Positions 23,030-31,448 of a stretch of 64,000 bases of DNA are shown piece after piece. The stretch spans positions 65,635 to 129,634 of the forward strand of contig CAWUWW010000006.1 of NCBI GenBank assembly GCA_963926355.1, given 5' to 3'. This stretch comes from SCGC-AAA076-P13 sp963926355. GTDB taxonomy: Bacteria; Pseudomonadota; Gammaproteobacteria; Magnimaribacterales; D2472. A model generated the notes under the pieces. The model saw only the letters and a list, made by a program, of their open reading frames with translations, made no database searches and was not told where the DNA came from. How positions within the stretch are numbered: the stretch's first letter is position 1; the number at the start of each line of letters is the position of its first letter. Made by a program: the position numbers and the translations under genes.

Positions 23030-25924
23030 CTAGAAGCTAGTTCCAAACTCAAGACCGTATGTTCTAGGATCTGTATAGGTAGAGAATTGTGCTCCACCTT
23101 GAAGCGCGCTAGATGCAGCCCAAGTTCCAACGAACTGATCATCAGCTAAGTTTTTACCGTATACACGAACATACCAGTCAGAACCATTTGGTCTGTAAGT
23201 AGCTGACATATCCCAGTATTTAGTTTCAGGCATTCTTGCTCTATCTTGATTAAAGACGTTACCTTCTCTTTCACCCTGGTATCTATAAGAGACTCTAAGT
23301 GATGTAACTGAATTATCATTTATCATATCTTTATTTACACCTATACCAAATGAGGACTTAGGAGACTGAGGTAATGAATTACCACTTATGTCTACAGTTC
23401 CACCTAGACCTGCACCAGTACATGGCACTCCTCCAAGAGGATTGAAAGGTTGTAAACATAGATATCCAGCAGATTTAAATATTAACATTGGGTTGCCATC
23501 AGCTCCTACGGCCCAACCATATGTAACCACTCCAGCAGGATCATAAGGCAAACTTTGAAGACCAGCACCTAAAGCAGTTGGTGTACAAAGACCTATGGCT
23601 GTTGCACAACCGGCAACACCTTGAGTGAACCCAGCAGGATTTACATCTAAAAGAGCGACTGCATTTCCTGGATTAATTGGATCAGGTAATCTTTGATCGC
23701 CAAGCTCACTTTCAACAAGCAACCAATTAATATCAATACTCATAGTCTCACTAAGGAAAGCAAGCATGTTACCTTCAAAGCCCATAATCTCTGCATCAAT
23801 GTTGTAGTTTTTTGAACCAGCATTTTCAATGTTTGATATAAGCATTCCATCTGTAGTGTTCATAAATAATGAAGCATTAAACAAAACCTTTCCGTCAAAT
23901 AAAATACTTTTAGTACCTATTTCAAAGACGCCTGTTTCTTCTTTGGCATAAGGATCTGAAACTGATCCAATCACCGGGTTATTACCACCAGCTTTAGTTG
24001 CTGTTGTATAACTTGCATAAATCATTTGATTGTCTGAAAGATCATGTTGTATAGCTAATTTATAAGCTAAGCCATCGTCTTTAACAGTCTCATAAGTTGG
24101 GAAGAATCCGTACTCACCAGAATCCCATTGTGATTGAGGGTAGTTAGGACAATCGAAGTCTGTAAGACAAGTCATTATAGAATCTTTAACCGTATCATCA
24201 TTATATCTAAGACCAATAGTTAGCTTAGTTACATCTGAAAGATCAACATATAACTCTCCAAGTAAGGCATTTGATTTAATTCTTACGTGATCGTCATTAA
24301 GATAACCTCTAAGTTCAGTTGGCAAATGGTAAGGGTTTATACCTTGATAATTAAGCAATCCCTGCAAACAATAAGGGTTAGTCGTTGCACCGCCACCAGC
24401 TGCCGCATAAGGACCAAGAACTCCAGATTGACATGCTGCACTTCCAGCTAATCCACCTAGTACCCATGTTTGATAAAAAGGAATTCCTCCGTAAGCACCA
24501 AAAGCACCTCCGTAAAGAGCGTTATTGTATGGGTGGGCTGAGAAATCACTTGTTAAATTCCAAGCAGCAGTTTGCACTTGATATCTATTGTGAGATCTAG
24601 AATCATAAGTATATAGACCGGCAGTAAAGTTGATAGGTCCGTCATAGTCAGAAACAATAGTTATTTCCCCTTGATTGCTATTACTTGTAGCATTTGAGAA
24701 CTCATAAGTTCTGTCACCTGTTACTGTTTCAGTAAAACTATAATCTGTTCCATTAAAATTTCCGCCAAATGTTGCAGGGAAGGACACCGCAGGTAAGCCA
24801 TATGCTGCAAGAATTCCTGGGAATGGTCTTTCGCTATGAGAATAATCGTTATCCCCCATATGAAAGTAATCTCTAATTGTATGAGTAAGTTTAACTGAAA
24901 GTTGTAATTCACTTGTTAGCTCAGTTACAAATTCTAATTGTGAATTACTCCACTCAGATTTATGGTCTGGGTTTCTTGTTAAATATGCTTCTCTAAAGCT
25001 ATTTGGACCTACGACACCAGCATATTGATTAACAAAGGCTGAGCTTTCTAGTCCAGCTACTAAGTTAAATAAAGCAGCTGTACTTCCTCTTGAATCAGCG
25101 GACAAATTAAGAGAACCTACTGCTAAAGGATTACAACCTAATAAAGTATGAGGCTCACAAACAATAGTACCTATATTATTTCTACTATCTTCTGCTTTGT
25201 AGAAACTATGGTTAAATTTAACAAACGTTGTATCACTAATATCATAATCAATTGATAATCTTCCGCCCTCAGCATCCTTGTCATTAAAGGTAGAGTTATC
25301 TCTTAAGTTTATGGTGAAACCATCTCTTGTAGAAGTGGTAACTGCAAGTCTAGTTCTTAGCTTATCTGAAATAGGAATATTAATGACTCCTGTCATATCA
25401 TTTTGACCAAAGTTACCTTTTAAAATATCAAACTTACCACCAAACTCTGAAGTTGGTCTTTTTGTAACTTGGTTAATTACGCCTACTACAGCATTTCTTC
25501 CAAATAAAGTCCCTTGAGGTCCTTTTAGAACTTCAACACGCTCAACATCAAGGAAGCCAAGATCATAAAAGCCTGATGAACCAACATCATGACCATTTTC
25601 TGATACAACAACTGCCCCAACAACAGCGGCACCTACTCCGTAAGAACCCGTTCCTCTGATTGCAAATGAAACACCAGAACCAATTCCTTTATCCATAATA
25701 AGGCCTGGAACCATGTCGCCTAAATCCGAAGCGTCTTTGATTAAATTATCTTCCATACTCTGAGCCGTAAAAGCCTCAATAGAAATAGCTAGATCCTGAA
25801 CTGATTCAGCTTTTTTTGTAGCTGTAACAACCACCTCTTCAATCTCTTGAGAAGTAATGTTTAAAGAAAAAACGAAAAGTAAACCTATACTAGAGTTAAG
25901 TATATATTTAGTAAATTTGTTCAT
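23030..25924 (-). CDS. TonB-dependent outer-membrane receptor 2
   Basis: A 964-residue receptor with signal peptide, N-terminal 'EIEEVVVTATKKAES', plug domain ('VLKGPQGTLFGRNAVVGVINQ'-like text) and beta barrel ending 'TYGLEFGTSF'. It shares the whole architecture and many segments with receptor 1 (for example 'RIKSNALLGELYVDLSDVTKLTIG' against 'RIKSKALYGELYVDLSDATKLTLG'), so the pair arose by tandem duplication and diverged mostly in the extracellular loops. Cysteine pairs in loops (for example 'CEPHTLLGCNP') suggest disulfide-bonded surface loops. A very strong Shine-Dalgarno (AAGGGGG) precedes the start. Substrate unknown. Confidence 0.93.
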   Translation of the reverse strand: MNKFTKYILNSSIGLLFVFSLNITSQEIEEVVVTATKKAESVQDLAISIEAFTAQSMEDNLIKDASDLGDMVPGLIMDKGIGSGVSFAIRGTGSYGVGAAVVGAVVVSENGHDVGSSGFYDLGFLDVERVEVLKGPQGTLFGRNAVVGVINQVTKRPTSEFGGKFDILKGNFGQNDMTGVINIPISDKLRTRLAVTTSTRDGFTINLRDNSTFNDKDAEGGRLSIDYDISDTTFVKFNHSFYKAEDSRNNIGTIVCEPHTLLGCNPLAVGSLNLSADSRGSTAALFNLVAGLESSAFVNQYAGVVGPNSFREAYLTRNPDHKSEWSNSQLEFVTELTSELQLSVKLTHTIRDYFHMGDNDYSHSERPFPGILAAYGLPAVSFPATFGGNFNGTDYSFTETVTGDRTYEFSNATSNSNQGEITIVSDYDGPINFTAGLYTYDSRSHNRYQVQTAAWNLTSDFSAHPYNNALYGGAFGAYGGIPFYQTWVLGGLAGSAACQSGVLGPYAAAGGGATTNPYCLQGLLNYQGINPYHLPTELRGYLNDDHVRIKSNALLGELYVDLSDVTKLTIGLRYNDDTVKDSIMTCLTDFDCPNYPQSQWDSGEYGFFPTYETVKDDGLAYKLAIQHDLSDNQMIYASYTTATKAGGNNPVIGSVSDPYAKEETGVFEIGTKSILFDGKVLFNASLFMNTTDGMLISNIENAGSKNYNIDAEIMGFEGNMLAFLSETMSIDINWLLVESELGDQRLPDPINPGNAVALLDVNPAGFTQGVAGCATAIGLCTPTALGAGLQSLPYDPAGVVTYGWAVGADGNPMLIFKSAGYLCLQPFNPLGGVPCTGAGLGGTVDISGNSLPQSPKSSFGIGVNKDMINDNSVTSLRVSYRYQGEREGNVFNQDRARMPETKYWDMSATYRPNGSDWYVRVYGKNLADDQFVGTWAASSALQGGAQFSTYTDPRTYGLEFGTSF

Positions 25925-26005
25925 AATTTATCCCCCTTAATGGAATTAGAACTTTTAATTATAAAAACTATATCACTAAAAAATAGTTATAAAAATATAT
26001 ATATT

Positions 26006-26047
26006 AATCGTATATAATTAATCATATTATTTATTAATAATACGATT
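26006..26047 (-). terminator. AT-rich hairpin at the end of the thrS-yidD unit
   Basis: Arms AATCGTAT (26006-26013) and ATACGATT (26040-26047) are exact inverted repeats, extended inward by AATTAAT/ATTAAT around a loop near CATATTATTT. It overlaps the last bases of yidD, and T-rich sequence follows on the minus strand. It could be a weak terminator for thrS-yidD or an operator for TonB receptor 2 downstream. The low GC makes the hairpin weak. Confidence 0.35.
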
Positions 26048-26243
26048 ATTCTTTATGCCAAGGATGGCATTTAGATATTCTTACAACTGAGAGATGAATG
26101 CCTTTAAAAATTCCAAACTTCTCAATTGACTCAATAGCGTATTGAGAACATGTTGGATTGAATCTGCAGGATGGAGGCGTTAGAGGCGATATAAAATATC
26201 TATAAAATCTGATTGGCAGGATGAATATTTTTATAAAAAACAT
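26046..26243 (-). CDS. yidD: Membrane protein insertion efficiency factor YidD
   Basis: A 65-residue protein with the whole family signature: 'YRYFISPLTPPSCRFNPTCSQYAIESIEKFG' with conserved cysteines, then 'RISKCHPW'. YidD is a small membrane-associated protein with an amphipathic helix that helps the YidC insertase. It normally sits between rnpA and yidC; here it is next to thrS, 11 bases after that gene's stop, and seems to be co-transcribed with it. The relocation is unusual but the protein is intact. Confidence 0.93.
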   Translation of the reverse strand: MFFIKIFILPIRFYRYFISPLTPPSCRFNPTCSQYAIESIEKFGIFKGIHLSVVRISKCHPWHKE

Positions 26244-26254
26244 ATCGCCATATT

Positions 26255-28186
26255 CTATTGGGGACGAGTGTTTTCTTGAATTAAGATATTAATTGCCTCT
26301 TCTAAACCACAAACTTCTGTTTTATCACTATCCATACGTCTTATAGAGACAGTTCTATCTTCTTGCTCTCTTTTTCCAAGAGCAATAATTACCGGAACTT
26401 TCACTGAACTATGTTCACGAACTTTATAGCTAATTTTTTCATTTCTTAAATCAACATTACATCTTATTCCGCCCTTACTTAGCTTATCGATGATTTCATT
26501 AGCATATTCATCAGCGTCAGAAATAATAGTAGCTACAACGACTTGAACTGGAGCAAGCCAAAAAGGAAGTTTGCCTGAGTAGTTTTCTATCAAGACTCCT
26601 ATAAATCTTTCAAAAGAACCAAGGATGGCTCTATGAATCATAACAGGCCTATGCTTAGAGCCGTCCTCCCCAACATATTCTGCATCAAGTCTTTCTGGAA
26701 GATTAAAATCTGCCTGGAAGGTTCCGCATTGCCACTCTCTCCCTATTGCATCTGTTAAAACAAAATCAAGCTTTGGGCCATAGAAAGCTCCGCCGCCTTC
26801 TTCTAGCTGATAAGGAAGTCCTAAATTTTTAATTGCTGACTCTAGAGCATGCTCTGCTTTATCCCAAACTTCGTCACTACCAACTCTAACCTCTGGACGA
26901 GTAGAAAGTTTAATATCAAACTTCTCAAAACCTAGGTCTTTATATATACGAGATAATAATTCAATAAATAAACCAGTCTCTGATTCTATTTGTTCTTCGG
27001 TACAAAAGATATGACCATCATCTTGAGTAAACCCTCTTACTCTCATTAATCCATGCATAGTTCCAGATGCCTCATATCTATGACAAGACCCAAACTCTGC
27101 CAATCTTAAAGGCAGGTCTCTATAAGACTTAAGCCCTTGATTGTATATCTGAACATGGCAAGGACAATTCATTGGCTTTAGAGCATTAACTCTTTTTTCA
27201 TTAGCATGCTCTTCATCAATTTCTGTAATAAACATATTTTCTCGATATTTATCCCAATGACCCGAAGCTTCCCATAACTTTCTATCTAGAACTTGAGGGG
27301 TCTTAATCTCCTTATAGCCGGAAGATTCTAAATTCGATCTCATGTAACTCTCTAAGAGTCTATAGATTGTCCAGCCATCCGGATGCCAGAAAACCATACC
27401 CGGAGCTTCTTCTTGAAAATGAAATAAATTCATTTCCTTTCCCAGCCTTCTATGATCTCTTTTTTCTGCCTCTTCTATTCTTTCTAAATATGCACTTAAA
27501 TCTTTTTCATTCTTCCATGCAGTTCCATATATTCTAGTGAGCATTTTATTATTAGAATCTCCTTTCCAATATGCTCCTGCTATTTTTAATAATTTGAATG
27601 CGCCTATATGCTTAAAATTTGGAATATGGGGCCCTCGACATAAATCAACAAACTTAGAATCATCTTGATAATAAAGTTGAAAGTTATCTTCTTGCTCAGA
27701 GTCGTTAATAATAGATTCCTTGTATGACTCTCCTTCTAATTTAAATATCTCAATAGCCTCTTGTTTTGTATTAAGTTTTTTTGTTATGGATGAGTTAGAT
27801 GAAATAATTTTTTTCATCTCCTTTTCGATAGACCCTAAATCTTCTGGTGATATAGGTTTTGTAAATTCGAAATCATAATAAAACCCATCAGTGATAGTTG
27901 GGCCAATGGCCAACTTGGTTCCAGGGAATAAATTCCTTACAGCTCTAGCTAAAACTTGGGCAGTTAAGGTATGTCTCATTATTTCTAAGCCATCATCAGA
28001 ATCTATAGTTATTATTGAAACCTTTGAGTCTTCATTTATAGGGTCGTTTAGATCTTTTTGAACGCCATTAACAGTCACAGCAAGTGCTGCTTTAGCAAGG
28101 CCAGGCCCAATACTAGAAGCTAAATCAAAGCCTGTTGATCCTGTCTCTAATTCTCGAATACTTCCGTCTGGTAATGTAATATTCAT
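26255..28186 (-). CDS. thrS: Threonyl-tRNA synthetase ThrS
   Basis: A 643-residue class II synthetase with N-terminal TGS domain (about 1-62), editing domain with 'HTLTAQVLARAVRNLFPG' and 'CRGPHIPN', catalytic core ('MNCPCHVQIYNQGLKSYRDLPLRLAEFGSCHR' motif region with the zinc-binding Cys, 'RVRGFTQDDGHIFC', 'HRAILGSFERF') and the C-terminal anticodon-binding domain. It charges tRNA-Thr and edits Ser-tRNA-Thr. Length matches E. coli ThrS (642). No T-box, leader peptide or ThrS operator-like stem was seen in the short gap upstream. The usual infC neighbour is not here. Confidence 0.97.
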   Translation of the reverse strand: MNITLPDGSIRELETGSTGFDLASSIGPGLAKAALAVTVNGVQKDLNDPINEDSKVSIITIDSDDGLEIMRHTLTAQVLARAVRNLFPGTKLAIGPTITDGFYYDFEFTKPISPEDLGSIEKEMKKIISSNSSITKKLNTKQEAIEIFKLEGESYKESIINDSEQEDNFQLYYQDDSKFVDLCRGPHIPNFKHIGAFKLLKIAGAYWKGDSNNKMLTRIYGTAWKNEKDLSAYLERIEEAEKRDHRRLGKEMNLFHFQEEAPGMVFWHPDGWTIYRLLESYMRSNLESSGYKEIKTPQVLDRKLWEASGHWDKYRENMFITEIDEEHANEKRVNALKPMNCPCHVQIYNQGLKSYRDLPLRLAEFGSCHRYEASGTMHGLMRVRGFTQDDGHIFCTEEQIESETGLFIELLSRIYKDLGFEKFDIKLSTRPEVRVGSDEVWDKAEHALESAIKNLGLPYQLEEGGGAFYGPKLDFVLTDAIGREWQCGTFQADFNLPERLDAEYVGEDGSKHRPVMIHRAILGSFERFIGVLIENYSGKLPFWLAPVQVVVATIISDADEYANEIIDKLSKGGIRCNVDLRNEKISYKVREHSSVKVPVIIALGKREQEDRTVSIRRMDSDKTEVCGLEEAINILIQENTRPQ

Positions 28187-28196
28187 ATCGAGAATA

Positions 28197-30032
28197 TTAT
28201 ATAGGTAAATACAGGACTGTATTAGTTGAAAGTATCATTATAAATATTAACGTTGTGACCATCGGCCCCAGATAAACCCTTCCAGTCATATAGAAAAAAT
28301 ACCTATTAAAGTATGGCAAAACAAACATCATAGGAACAATTGCAAATAATAAATTCACACTAAGCCAGTTTGTTGTCCAGAAAACAGTTCCGGTTTTTGC
28401 AAAAGTTACGTATTGAATAATTATTATTAACAAGAGTCCTAATGAGTTTGCAAATCCTGCTATGAGCATAGAATACCATTCTGACTGACCTTCTATTCTC
28501 ATTGCCCCATTTACCCTTAATGAATTAGAGAAAAAGAATATAAAAAAGAAAGGGGCATACATTGCTAAAACTTTTAACATTTCAGGTTGAAATATTCTTA
28601 CTCCCATAAACCAAAATCTATAATCTACATGAAAAATATAATAGATAAAAAATAGCAGTAAATAGTAAATAGTAAAAACTATAAGTGCCAGTACAAAGGT
28701 TTTTAATATGTATTTTGGGTTAGCTTTAAGTCCCCAAGATTTTGATGACACACCATGCTTTTTGCCAAAAAACTGGTATGACAGCGTAAATAAAATTAGC
28801 CCTATAATTCCATTAAAGGTAGCCCAGAGCATTACAGAATTATTCATTCTCTGAGGATAAAACCAAGTTAATTCTCTATTTGCAGCAGCAGAAAAAATAT
28901 TTTTAGCCGCATCAACCATGGGTATATATGAAAGACATGCTATTGAGGCGCCAAGAAAAAATATTATCCAAAAAATTATTTTTGATTTTCCGCTCTGGAT
29001 AGGGAGAGGTTTTGGTATATCTCTTACTAAAGGCTTAAAGAGATTTAGAGACAGTAAAACCTTAGATAAAGGTAGAAGCATTATTAATGCAGCAACCATT
29101 GATATTAATGTCATTAATTCTTTCCACTGCCATATCTGATTAAAGGAATCTAGATTAGATTTAATATCAAAAACTTTTTCAAAATACTCTATTTGATTTG
29201 CAGTGGCTATATTATTGTAGGGCTGAAAGGGATGAATAAGTTCTTCATTATGAATGACTCTTAACGACCTATCATCTAAAGAACCATAGTATTTACCTAA
29301 CTCGACCTTCTTTACAAGGTCGTTACCATTATTAATGCCCCAATTAATAACTCTAATAGACTCAGGTGCAATCTTCATATTTGAAGCGCTCCAGCCAGTT
29401 AATTCATTTCTGAATGCTCCTTCATCATAGAGCGCGTAACTGACACCAACATTAGATCTAATATCATTAAGTACATTATCTAAAAGAGTTAAAACATACC
29501 CTGATACAAAAATAGAATGGAGCTTACTGGGTTTATTATTTTCAATTGCCTGTTTTCCAAAGTAATTAGCGCCTCTTATAGCAGCATTACCTCCCATTGA
29601 ATGACCTGTAGTTGCAATCTTATTGGTATCTATATAATTTAGAAATTTGCCTGTATGCGCTTTTTCAACCAAGGTAAACATTCCATACCCTTCAGTGGTA
29701 GCTGATCTTCTGCTTCTTGACGAGCTAGAGAGACCTTGAGCATAGGGATCAATTAAGGCAACAACCATACCCCTTCTTGATAACTCTATAGCAATATTTG
29801 ATAGGGCTTCTTTTGACCTTTGAAACCCAGGGACTACAACAATAAATGGAGCCTTATTTTTATTAGTTGCTGAGTCAGGCTTGTATAAATCAAAAACTAA
29901 ATGCTGTCCATTATTAGTTGGGATCTTCATAGATCTTACTTCTACTTTTCCAAAATCAGATTGAATTAGTGATGCAGTAAAACTACAAATAACAATAATA
30001 CAAATGTACTTTAGTAAAATTTTCATTCGCAC
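28197..30032 (-). CDS. Alpha/beta hydrolase fused to a multi-helix membrane domain
   Basis: A 611-residue two-part protein. After an N-terminal signal/anchor (about 5-24), residues 30-280 look like a serine alpha/beta hydrolase: 'PFIVVVPGFQRSKEALS' (oxyanion loop), 'GMVVALIDPYAQG' and the nucleophile elbow GHSMGG with Ser145. From about residue 305 to the end are around eight membrane helices ('TLISMVAALIMLLPLS', 'FWIIFFLGASIACLSYIP' and others). The hydrolase part should be periplasmic. I do not know a named family with this exact layout; a lipid- or polymer-modifying esterase is a guess. It ends 11 bases upstream of thrS. Confidence 0.72.
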   Translation of the reverse strand: MRMKILLKYICIIVICSFTASLIQSDFGKVEVRSMKIPTNNGQHLVFDLYKPDSATNKNKAPFIVVVPGFQRSKEALSNIAIELSRRGMVVALIDPYAQGLSSSSRSRRSATTEGYGMFTLVEKAHTGKFLNYIDTNKIATTGHSMGGNAAIRGANYFGKQAIENNKPSKLHSIFVSGYVLTLLDNVLNDIRSNVGVSYALYDEGAFRNELTGWSASNMKIAPESIRVINWGINNGNDLVKKVELGKYYGSLDDRSLRVIHNEELIHPFQPYNNIATANQIEYFEKVFDIKSNLDSFNQIWQWKELMTLISMVAALIMLLPLSKVLLSLNLFKPLVRDIPKPLPIQSGKSKIIFWIIFFLGASIACLSYIPMVDAAKNIFSAAANRELTWFYPQRMNNSVMLWATFNGIIGLILFTLSYQFFGKKHGVSSKSWGLKANPKYILKTFVLALIVFTIYYLLLFFIYYIFHVDYRFWFMGVRIFQPEMLKVLAMYAPFFFIFFFSNSLRVNGAMRIEGQSEWYSMLIAGFANSLGLLLIIIIQYVTFAKTGTVFWTTNWLSVNLLFAIVPMMFVLPYFNRYFFYMTGRVYLGPMVTTLIFIMILSTNTVLYLPI

Positions 30033-30064
30033 ATTATAATCTTGAAGAGAGATTAATTAATACT

Positions 30065-30139
30065 GCCTTCTTAGTTAAATGGATATAACAGATCCCTCCT
30101 AAGGATTAGTTGCAGGTTCGATTCCTGCAGAGGGCGCCA
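30065..30139 (+). tRNA. tRNA-Arg (anticodon CCT)
   Basis: A full cloverleaf: acceptor GCCTTCT with AGAGGGC, anticodon stem GATCC/GGATT around loop CTCCTAA (anticodon CCT), T-arm GCAGG TTCGATT CCTGC, discriminator G and encoded CCA (30137-30139). It decodes AGG. It is the only plus-strand gene in a long minus-strand stretch. A TATAAT box lies at 30035-30040, 25 bases upstream. Confidence 0.95.
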
Positions 30140-30146
30140 TAAAAAA

Positions 30147-30165
30147 ACCCTCTATAAAAGAGGGT
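30147..30165 (-). terminator. Terminator after the secreted-protein pair
   Basis: Hairpin ACCCTCT, loop ATAAA, AGAGGGT, with an A-run at 30141-30147 that gives the U-tract on the minus strand. It lies 21 bases beyond the stop of the gene at 30186. It begins 8 bases after the tRNA-Arg CCA end, and a T-containing tail on the plus side (TCTTTAAAAG) may also help end the tRNA transcript. Confidence 0.8.
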
Positions 30166-30185
30166 CTTTAAAAGTTTCAAACATC

Positions 30186-30887
30186 CTACTCAACTCTTAC
30201 CATCAAGTCGTCTGAGTGCTCTAATACATCAAGTTTCACATCAGCTAGTTCACTTTCATGAATATCGCCAATTACCTTAACTTTTTTAGCAAAGTCTGCA
30301 TAACTATCGTAACCACAAACAAAATACCAAGCCTGTTCTGGGCCCAAGATATGCTCCATTAAATTGCAACCACCAAAGGCAGTATCATATGCTCCAAATA
30401 TTTTTCTAGCATTAGCTCTTTTTTCATTATCAGTTAGATAAGGTCCAAAAGAATAAGTTGCCATAAGAATATAAGGCGTCTTCTTCCTTAGATTTTTTTC
30501 AACCATTGCCAGTAAGTTATCAGAATGATCTCCATATAACTGCTTAGGCTCTCTAGTTAAAGGCTCATCAGCATTATCATTTATCTCTGCAAACTGCTCC
30601 CAGCTATCAAAATAACAATAAGTATAGAAAGCTCTATCTCCACCAAATTGATGTCTTAGCAATCCACATACGTTATATCCATCTTCTTCTAGTGATTTAA
30701 CATTTTCTAAAAGACTTTTGGCAATCTTGTCTGCGTTAGAACCTGCGGGCATTGTGTATGAAGATAGGTAAGCTAAGTTATGTTCCATTTTTTTTGTTTC
30801 ATGAGTAGCTTCACCATTTTCATGATGCGCACTGAAAGCAAAAAAACTTAAACTTAATAGCGGCAATAATATAAATATTTTTTTCAT
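30186..30887 (-). CDS. Secreted two-repeat protein, unknown function
   Basis: A 233-residue protein with a cleavable signal peptide (about 1-19). The mature part appears to be two copies of one roughly 90-residue unit: 'LAYLSSYTMPAG...GYNVCGLLRHQFGGDRAFYTYCYFDSWEQFAEI...HSDNLLAMVE' and 'YILMATYSFGPY...GGCNLMEHILGPEQAWYFVCGYDSYADFAKK...HSDDLMVRVE'. Each has strand-helix-strand-strand-helix-strand order, like a dimeric alpha/beta-barrel (ferredoxin-like) domain, with matching cysteines. I do not recognise the family. It is 2 bases downstream of the NTF2-like secreted gene, with a terminator after it, so the two form an operon. Confidence 0.75.
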   Translation of the reverse strand: MKKIFILLPLLSLSFFAFSAHHENGEATHETKKMEHNLAYLSSYTMPAGSNADKIAKSLLENVKSLEEDGYNVCGLLRHQFGGDRAFYTYCYFDSWEQFAEINDNADEPLTREPKQLYGDHSDNLLAMVEKNLRKKTPYILMATYSFGPYLTDNEKRANARKIFGAYDTAFGGCNLMEHILGPEQAWYFVCGYDSYADFAKKVKVIGDIHESELADVKLDVLEHSDDLMVRVE

Positions 30888-30889
30888 TA

Positions 30890-31375
30890 CTAGTCCTCAA
30901 AATCTGTTGCTAGAGTCTTATGAACGCCGCCGTAACTAGCTGGAGAATAATGAGCACTTCTTACAACCCAGTTATCCCCTTCTTTAACCCAATTCATTGT
31001 TACTCTTGTTCTGTAATCACTCATCTGATCTTTGCTTCCAACCATTCCTTCTGAGTAAAATCTAACATGAACTACATCATCAGAAATTGCTGTAGCTTCA
31101 GTATAGAAATGTTGAGTTACAGCATCTCCACCATTTGCCCAACTTGCAACGGTTTGCTTGGCTAAAGGCTTGTGAAAGCTTCCATCAGAATTTGTGTCCA
31201 ATGTTCCATGCTTACTGCTCATTGCAACGACTGTTTTATAGTCTTTACTATTTCTTGCATCCATATATGCCGATAAAGCTTTTAAAACTTGTGCTTCGCT
31301 AGAATCTGCATGATGGTCTGCAAATGTAAAAGTACTGATGCCAAGAATGGCTATCATTAAAGTTATTTTATTCAT
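30890..31375 (-). CDS. Secreted NTF2-like (SnoaL/DUF4440-type) protein
   Basis: A 161-residue protein with signal peptide (about 1-19, cleaved near TFADHH). The mature domain begins with a helix 'EAQVLKALSAYMDARNSKDYKTVVAMSS' and continues with strands 'TEATAISDDVVHVRFYSEGMV', 'RTRVTMNWVKEGDNWVVRSAHYSPASYGG', the cone-shaped NTF2-like fold. This fold hosts small-molecule binding or isomerase/hydrolase activity; no catalytic set is evident. Two bases separate it from the next secreted gene, with which it shares the post-signal 'HH' start (ADHH here, SAHH there). Confidence 0.75.
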   Translation of the reverse strand: MNKITLMIAILGISTFTFADHHADSSEAQVLKALSAYMDARNSKDYKTVVAMSSKHGTLDTNSDGSFHKPLAKQTVASWANGGDAVTQHFYTEATAISDDVVHVRFYSEGMVGSKDQMSDYRTRVTMNWVKEGDNWVVRSAHYSPASYGGVHKTLATDFED

Positions 31376-31448
31376 TTTTTGTTTCCCTAATTAAAAATTA
31401 ATACGAGTAAATATAGTACATGAATTTAATTAAAGAGAAAAATTAAGT

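Noticed and set aside
26006..26047. AT-rich inverted repeat as an attachment site or insertion-sequence end
   Set aside because: No direct repeat, integrase or transposase is near. A weak terminator or operator is simpler.
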